Assembly (NCBI GenBank): GCA_033782935.1
Contig: JAWQEG010001436.1
Coordinates: 866,632-930,631 of the forward strand
Source: Petrolisthes cinctipes
Taxonomy: Eukaryota > Arthropoda > Malacostraca > Decapoda > Porcellanidae
DNA: 64,000 nt
Direction of reading: 5' to 3'
The notes beneath the pieces were generated by a model. That model was given only the letters and a program-made list of their open reading frames with translations, did no database searches and was not told where the DNA came from. Of this stretch, positions 56,395 to 64,000 are shown piece after piece. A program made the translations under genes and the position numbers. Positions within the stretch are counted from its first letter, which is position 1; each line of letters opens with the position of its first letter.

Positions 56395-56396
<2 letters not shown>

Positions 56397-57410
56397 CAGT
56401 GTGCATGAGAAAGGGCGAAAGCGTGTTTGTGAGAAGCGGACTGAAAGAAACTGAAAAACAAAGAAAGAAATAAAGAAAGAGGCACGAGGGGAGGAGAGAA
56501 GAGAAGAGGAGGGAATGAGAAGGGACCTTGAGGAATGTCGAAATGAAAAAGTTAGTGAAAAGTGAATAGAATAGAAAGAACAGAAGGAAGGGAGGAGGGT
56601 GGGGGATGAGAGGATGGAATGGAGGATCAAGCAACGGAAGCAAGAAGAAAAGTAAAACTAAAAGATATGACAGATAAAAAGGATTAAAGAAATATAATGG
56701 AGAATTGAAGGAAGAAGGAACATTATTCTAGGATTTGCAGACCCTATAGTGAGAGGGAAAAGGAGATGGAAAGGTGGGAGAGCAAGCACGAAGGAAGTAT
56801 AGAAGGAAAAGAGGGACAATTGAAGTATTGAGAAGGACTGGCTCGATTTCTAAGGGCCGCCCAAACCCGTAATTATTATATCTATTGCCCACACTACATT
56901 CTCTCAAAGAAAGAAGGCAAACAATAAGACTGGAGAGAAATGAAGAAATTAGTTACCCAAGGAATATGCAGGACGGAACGAACAAAAACGAACGAACGAA
57001 AGAAGATTTGATTTGATATGGGGATGAAAGAAAATCGCCCTAAGACTGAAAGATCCTGTAGGTCGAGAGGGAAGGTGGTCGAGAAGCGGGACAGCATGCA
57101 CGAAGGAAATAAACGGAAAAGGGGGGCAATAATCATGAAACAAATAGTTGGAAAGGAGGGACAGTAAGCGGGGGGACTGTAAGCACGAAACAAATAGATA
57201 GAAAGGTAGGACAGTAAGCACGAAGGAAATAAAAGGAAAGGATGGACAGTAAGCACGGAACAAATAGAAGGAAAGGAGGGACATCAAGTACGGAACAAAT
57301 AGAAGGAAAGGAGTGACAGTAAGCACGAATGAAATAGAAGTAAAAGGAGAAGCAGCTGAAGAATAATAACTAAGAGAGAACGAACATAAGAAGGTGAGGG
57401 AGGATAACAG
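56395..57410. repeat. Polypurine region with dispersed repeat and 36 bp minisatellite
   Basis: Purine-rich throughout on the plus strand. 56720-56900 and 57000-57110 carry a dispersed repeat (CCTATAG(T/G), GAGGGAAAAGGAGATGG, CAAGCACGAAGGAA). 57115-57345 is a tandem array of about 36 bp units: GAAAGGAGGGACAGTAAGCA then CGAA(G/C)(G/A)AAATAGAAG, roughly seven copies, which seems to have grown from the dispersed repeat. Confidence 0.75.
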
Positions 57411-57539
57411 CACGACACGGACATAGCCTACTTCACCAACTCAAGACAGTGTTTGTTTGCCGTGCAGCCCTCACAAGAGAAATAATACCCTCTTATATTT
57501 CAGGCTCTAATCAGCAAACATTGCCTACAAGTGGCGTTT

Positions 57540-57985
57540 CTTTATACCAGTTGCTTGGCGGTATTTGTGAGTTTATTAATTAACATAGGCTACTTACGGG
57601 ACTTATATTTATGATAATTTTGTGTTAATTTATTGATAAGTATACGGCATTTGTGTCTATATTGTTGAATTTATTAATCACTCGTTATATGCTTACAGCA
57701 CTTATGCTTATATATCAAATTTGTGTTTATTAATTATAATGTCTGCGGCACTTATTTCTATATCAATTTTGTGTTCATCGATATTTTTACGGCACTTATA
57801 GCTATCTATTATATATTTATTTATTGATATTTACGGAACTTTTTAGGTTTATATTTGTGAGTCTTCATTATCTTGTTTACAGCGCTTATGTATATATTAA
57901 TTTTGTTTATTAATTGATATTTTTACGACACTTATATATATACTTATGAGAAGATTTATTAACATGTTTAGAGCACTTGTGTTTA
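57540..57985. repeat. AT-rich degenerate minisatellite
   Basis: About seven diverged units of roughly 60 bases, each with TTTATTAATTGATA(T) followed by TTTACGGCACTTAT and TATATCAATTTTGTG. 57411-57539 before it is unrecognised. Confidence 0.65.
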
Positions 57986-58010
57986 TATTCCAGCAAGATA
58001 TAATTATCCT

Positions 58011-58334
58011 ATTGAGATGGTGGTATAATGTTGGTAAATCTTGAGCAATTGATTCCTTCAAACTATTCCAAGCAACAGGCCACCATTATTTTTGTTAATC
58101 TAGTCCTGATCCGGACATATCTTGGAGGAATCAAGGCACTCAAATTTACTTACTAACAATATTCTTAAGAGTGAAGGATTTTACCAACCAAACTTAATGA
58201 AGGGAGTCAAACAATGGTAAGAAAAACACATCTCCTACGTATGTACTGAGCATGTCTGTTTCCTGATATATTTTGGAAGATCTGGAAGATCAATGGAACT
58301 CCAATCTGCCTATGCCAATATATAATCCCTTTAA
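58011..58334. repeat. TTAA MITE family M, copies 9 and 10
   Basis: Copy 9 ends at TTAA 58165-58168 and contains GATTCCTTCAAACTATTCCAAGC and inverse CTTGGAGGAATCAAGG. Copy 10 lies between TTAA 58194-58197 and 58331-58334 with TGTTTCCTGATATATTTTGG. Both are diverged. Confidence 0.6.
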
Positions 58335-59039
58335 TATCTTCTAATGCAGTGTGAGAGAATAAATAAAAGAAAAAATTAATTTTATATATTATTTACCAGG
58401 ATAAAGAGCCACATGCAAAACCCACGAGCTAGAAGTGGAGGAAGAGCGATCATTCCTGGTAGTCTGGCGGGTAATTGGATTGGATTCTGAAAGGACTTAT
58501 TTTGCTATGAATGGTCTGATAATGTGAGAAAGCTTACCTGCCAGACTACAATAATTACGAAAACAAATGATGGTCTATACTAACTCAACAAAAGCAGACT
58601 CCATCCCACTGGAACCTTCTTACACTTACAATAACTATATCAACCCAATGACCCACACTTTTATGGGTTAACCTATGCATTAGCTGTATAAAATGGATAA
58701 AGGACAACATAGTGTAAGGAGGAGCCTTTGACCTGAAGAAACAATAGCAACACATCATCAGTAAAGGCTCGTCCACATACAATCGGTGTTGTTCCATATC
58801 GACTTCACTTTAGTCTATTGGCTCTTAACTACGTGCATCACGCCATTCTGTCCCGATCCACTCTCTCTTTAAGTTCTTCAGCTGTCCCACTTTCCCTTTC
58901 ATTTCTTTCGTGCTTGCTGTTTCCTTCTCTTTGTCTCTTTCTTCTCCCTCGTGCTACATTGACCAGAAAACCAAACTGCAACCTAGTGTATTATCACCAC
59001 CAACTTACTTCATCTTTACTAATACATCAATCTACTTAT
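58335..59039. other. Non-coding gap
   Basis: No gene seen. 58860-58945 (CTTTCCCTTTCATTTCTTTCG then TGCTTGCTG) is an inverted piece of the dispersed repeat seen at 56040-57300. Confidence 0.4.
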
Positions 59040-59089
59040 ACAATAAAAAGGCCCAAAATCGTATCCTGGAAATTATCGTCCAATACGCT

Positions 59090-59810
59090 GGAGGAATGTT
59101 AGTAGTGGCGTTCCACAAGGTTGAGTATTAGGTCCCATTTTATTTATAATTTACATAAATGACATAGATGAGAACCATGAAAAATATCAAATTTCACAGA
59201 CGATACAAAAATAGCAAACAATATTACCTCAATGGAAGAGTGGCAAAACTTGGAAAATGATCTCGACAATTGGCGAGCTGAGCCAAAATATGGCAGAAGA
59301 ATTTCAGTACACAGTTAATATAAAGTATAACATGTAGGAAACAACAATTCAAAAGTAAATTATTATATGAATGGCATTCAATAATTCATTATTGTCAAGC
59401 ATGGAAATGGAAAATTATCTTGGGATCATTGTAGTAAGCAACCAATAACAAACTATCCACTTTACCGAAGTAGTAAAAACAGCAAACAAACTAGTCGGAT
59501 ATATAGGGAGAGCCTTCGAATTTAAATTGGGAAATTCATCCTTCCCTATACAACTGGGTAGTACTCCCCCATTTAGAATACTGTGTCCAGATTTGGTCAC
59601 CCTACTTCAAAAATGACAGAAAAGATTGAACAAGTGCAACATTGAGTAACAAAAATGATTCCCAGACTAAAAAAATAAACTGCATTAAGAGATTATAATT
59701 AGAGAGTTAAAAATCTGTTCAACTTTAGAAAACGTAGATTACGAAGTGACCTAATTGAAGTCTTCAAAATGTTTAAGGGTTTTATTTATCTAAATATTCA
59801 TGGCTATATA
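59090..59810 (+). pseudogene. Reverse transcriptase remnant, family D
   Basis: Broken frames still show the DNA for SGVPQG-V-LGPILFIIYINDID (about 59098-59170), FTDDTKIANNI (catalytic FADD box degraded to FTDD, about 59190-59226) and SMEEWQNLENDLDNW. Further on come LGIIV (near 59420), TEVVKTANKLVGYIGRAFEF (59465-59525), LPHLEYCVQIWSP (about 59565-59605) and DLIEVFKMFKGF (about 59750-59785). Numerous stops. The C-terminus follows after the 930 bp insertion. Confidence 0.75.
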
Positions 59811-59899
59811 ATTATTGGCAAATAAAATACAAGACAAACCCATGGATATTAAATCATGAGCAAACGTTTTTGTACAAATAAAGCTAGACACTTCATTAA

Positions 59900-60829
59900 C
59901 CCTCGAGCGTGGCCACTCTCTCGCCCGGGCCTTTTTCACGCCTTGCGCTCACAACGTAATCCACACATTTGACGGCTAATAGCGTGTAAATCACTTAAAC
60001 TACAAGAATAAATTATACATGATGTTGAAGTACAAACCTTTAGCTGTCTCCTGATGTACTTGTGAAGACTAAATGGACATTCGTAGGATGAGTAGCCAGC
60101 TCAGAATGACAACAACTCAAAGCACACTTTTACACTTTCCTGGCAATTCTAAGTACGTTTTAACTTTCTAATTTCATCATAAAACGTTTCAGAATCACAT
60201 TTTTCAATGCAACAATATGAAATATAACGTCATTATTGTTTTTGCATACATATATTGTAATTAGCATATAAGCGGAGTGCAGATAATACTTCCTCACACA
60301 CTCTCAGCAATTCCTACGCAGGCAAAACATGGCTGTTTATAACACAGGTGAATGCCTAAGCATACACACCCTCTGTTGTGAGCCTAATCAAGCATGTCAG
60401 GGGGCATGCAAAATTTAAAAACTGCGCTTTCAACTTATGTAGTCACCCACAGTTAAAGGTTAAAGGTCCACCAATGAGTGGCAGTCAATGGGACAGAGTG
60501 TAGCACACACTATGTGTATGAAACACAACTATAGCACGCATCACAAGGATGATGAGTGGCCCACAAACCTCTCCACCCACGTGAGACCCGAGTCAGCTTC
60601 GGCTATGGCTGCGTAAGCAGGAAGACCTCAGACAGCTGACTCAAACCCCCCACCCCCTGCTCACAGGGGTGGTAACCTCTGGCATCAGTGAAAGATTTTT
60701 ATCGTGTCCCGAGCAAGGATCGAACGCTGGGCCGCAGGATTGCAGCCGCAGACTCTAGCACTGTGCTAGCCAGAAGTTACCCACACTTGCTGGTGGTGTC
60801 GACTTGTGTCGTAACCCGTGGTTTAAGGG
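59900..60829. repeat. TTAA-flanked element in LINE D (930 bp, contains a SINE)
   Basis: TTAA at 59896-59899 and 60830-60833. The left end is CCCTCGAGCGTGG; the right end read inversely is CCCTTAAACCACGG. Removing it with one TTAA joins the LINE D frame. Without the SINE (60455-60775) it is about 600 bp, close in size to the element at 18049-18637. The piggyBac-type assignment rests on TTAA and CCCT ends. Confidence 0.8.
60455..60775 (-). repeat. tRNA-derived SINE inside the TTAA element
   Basis: On the minus strand the head reads TGGCTAGCACAGTGCTAGAG (A-box) then GCGTTCGATCC (B-box), the arrangement of an internal pol III promoter. Likely target duplications are GTCACCCACAGTT (60442-60454) and GTTACCCACACTT (60776-60788), with three mismatches in 13. 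A second copy is at 45133-45430. The source tRNA was not identified. Confidence 0.82.
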
Positions 60830-60833
60830 TTAA

Positions 60834-61020
60834 TCACAAGGTAAATATTTGGAATGGCCTGCCTGCAAACATAATAAACTTAACACAATTGAAACTTTCA
60901 AGAAACATTTACACAATTATCTCGAAAGTAACTCCAAACTCACATTATTTGTTATTGAATAATCAATATGCGTTAACCGTTTCCATTTTTTTATTTAGTA
61001 TTAATTTTGATCTACTGTAG
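60834..61020 (+). pseudogene. C-terminal end of family D polyprotein
   Basis: VNIWNGLPANIINLTQLKLSRNI followed by TIISKVTPNSHY: the WNxLP motif near the C-terminus of CR1-type ORF2 proteins. The apparent longer frame starting at 60688 begins inside the SINE and is not a real gene. Confidence 0.7.
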
Positions 61021-61245
61021 AATAGAGCAACCTTTCCCTCGTTCTGTCCTGTCCTATGTTCCACAGCAGATTTACCATACTGTTTCATTGCTAGCAAAAG
61101 CTGGAGGGATTGGTGGGTAGGAAGGAGCCTTCTTCTAATCTATCCTTTCTCTACCAGTAGTTAGTAGCCTTGACCAAAGCAGCCAAGTAAAGACCAACTG
61201 GTCTGCTGCTGTTTGACTTCCTTTGTATTATTCCTTTGTACACTA

Positions 61246-62005
61246 AAGTCTTGACCACTAAATCAAACTACACCTTACTTTCACCATCACACCAAGCTTT
61301 AACCAAACCTAACCTACCTTCACCATCACCACACCACACCGCCTCTCTTTGACAACAAGAGCACTCACACCCCCATCACTGCCAGAGGGTCTGTGGGGGC
61401 CTTGGGTACAATGCAGTCTCTCAGCGAGGTAAGTGAGTGTGGTGTCCCAAGGCGATTTACCATCGGTCCCCTCCCCATCCCATCCCTACCCGCCACAACT
61501 CGACAAACAGTTTTTCCAAAGCACGAGTCATAGAAGGAAAAGAGAATGGATGGATAAATGAGTGAATGAATGTTGGGAATGCGGAGGTGAGTGAAGTCAG
61601 TGTATTGTGGCACCAAAGTAAATATTGCATGAAGATTGCACTAAATATTCCATGCAAAACTGCAAGTTTTCCATCTGCTGCTAAAAGTATTTCCGATTAG
61701 TTTACTAGAGATTACCGGAAACTTACGCAAGGAATATCTAAATGAGTTTGAACTAACATTTAAATTAAAATCTTAGAGATATATTTATTAATCCATGATC
61801 CAGAATGGCAAGATCACCTACTTAGATCTAATTTTTTATTTTATTTTTTTTTTTTTTCATGAGGAAGGTGAGCTCTAAAATCTGGAAGCTCTCTTCATGT
61901 TCTCACTTGTGAGTCATAACCAAATGAAGTTTTCTGAAAACGAAGAGGGGAATAGGATGTGTTCCACTTTCGAAGTAAGATAGTATAAAAATCTAGAGAG
62001 TCAGA
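61246..62005. other. Non-coding gap
   Basis: CACC-rich stretch at 61255-61380, then normal-complexity DNA. A GAGGTAAGTGAG sequence at 61428-61439 would fit a splice donor, but no exon is supported. Unrecognised. Confidence 0.35.
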
Positions 62006-62240
62006 AATGTTACGATACGATACGATACGATACGATACATTTTTATTGGCCTCAATATTACAATTGTATGGATAGTACATGTTTACATTTAAATATATGA
62101 GGAAACAGGTCTGTTAAGCCGAAGCTTTTAGATAGACCTGATGCTACTATATACAGAATAATTTTGCCGTAGATAATCGGCTGAAAGGCCCTAAGATTAC
62201 AAACATAACAGTGCGTGGAGAGAATTCAAAATATTTACAA
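62006..62240 (-). mobile_element. LINE-type 3' end with (GTATC)n tail
   Basis: Read on the minus strand: ATTGAGGCCAATAAAAATG then five or six units of TATCG (62012-62038). An AATAAA followed by a short tandem tail is how CR1/RTE-type LINEs end. The body to the right (to about 62240) has no recognisable frame, so the family is unknown. Confidence 0.55.

Positions 62241-64000
<1,760 letters not shown>

Larger units (their letters stand above)
59040..61245 (+). mobile_element. CR1-like LINE, family D (5'-truncated, interrupted)
   Basis: Plus-strand LINE starting inside the RT and ending at a 3' UTR with GACCAACTGGTCTGCTGCTG and a terminal direct repeat TTCCTTTGTA-TTATTCCTTTGTA (about 61215-61243), as in CR1 elements. 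It is interrupted at 59900-60829 by a TTAA element. Coding sequence resumes exactly after the insert (KVNIWNGLPANIINLTQLK). Highly degenerate. Confidence 0.78.

Noticed and set aside
58818..59131. Ser/Leu-rich secreted-like protein
   Set aside because: It overlaps an inverted dispersed repeat and runs into the RT remnant of LINE D in another frame.
60688..61020. A 110-codon plus-strand gene
   Set aside because: It begins inside a SINE, crosses the end of the TTAA element and only its last part is LINE D coding sequence.
61365..61616. Possible host exon with splice-donor-like GAGGTAAGTGAG
   Set aside because: No conserved protein motif, no matching acceptor, and the strand of the open frame is opposite to the donor.

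Overview
The window is repeat-dominated DNA from a eukaryote, most likely an arthropod and probably a decapod crustacean. That rests on the mix of jockey-like LINEs with RNase H, CR1/L2-type LINEs, a Ty3/gypsy element, very long (GA)n, (TA)n, (ATT)n and (CA)n tracts, and short arrays resembling the arthropod telomere repeat TTAGG. I found no convincing host gene, tRNA or rRNA. Almost every recognisable coding stretch belongs to a transposable element, and most are broken. Family letters (A, A', B, C, D, M) are labels of mine, not database names.

Layout. 1-1955: minus-strand copy of LINE family A (copy A1) with a large internal deletion. 2841-3092: TA-flanked inverted-repeat element. About 3780-9436: plus-strand CR1/L2-like LINE (family C) with ORF1, endonuclease and RT fragments, a 1.1 kb trinucleotide block between its ORFs, and a 219 bp TTAA-flanked foldback element inside. 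9810-10157: two foldback elements. 10197-19556: nearly complete minus-strand LINE A (copy A2), interrupted by a nearly intact plus-strand LINE (family B, about 11121-14337) and by two TTAA-flanked elements (10383-10770, 18049-18637). 19574-21242: TA-flanked MITE and microsatellites.

21243-37800 is a nest. A plus-strand LINE A (21243-23752, resuming at 36123-37800) is split by a 5'-truncated jockey-like LINE (A'1). A'1 is itself split by an 8.8 kb minus-strand Ty3/gypsy element (25673-34486) with near-identical LTRs and a 4 bp target duplication. A second truncated copy (A'2, 34634-36029) sits on the tail of A'1, and a perfect 61 bp-arm palindrome marks the right-hand junction.

37801-45130: non-coding DNA with TA and TTAA inverted-repeat elements, a degenerate ACCCA-rich minisatellite, telomere-like DNA, a polypurine tract and long GA, CA and TTA arrays. 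45133-47590: SINE copy, small TA-flanked foldback and LINE A copy A5. 48869-50103: DDE transposase with unusually wide D-to-E spacing (81 residues) and one frameshift. 50190-59040: microsatellites, MITE family M, polypurine minisatellites, an AT-rich minisatellite and a tRNA-derived SINE. About 59040-61245: CR1-like LINE (family D) interrupted by a 930 bp TTAA element that contains a tRNA-derived SINE with its own target duplication. 62006-64000: LINE-type 3' end with a pentamer tail, a 137 bp (TA)n array and unrecognised sequence.

Because several insertions interrupt sequence that is intact in a sister copy elsewhere in the window, empty sites can be read directly. This fixes the ends and target duplications of many elements and gives a relative order of events. 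Everything was read by eye; boundaries given as 'about' may be off by tens of bases.
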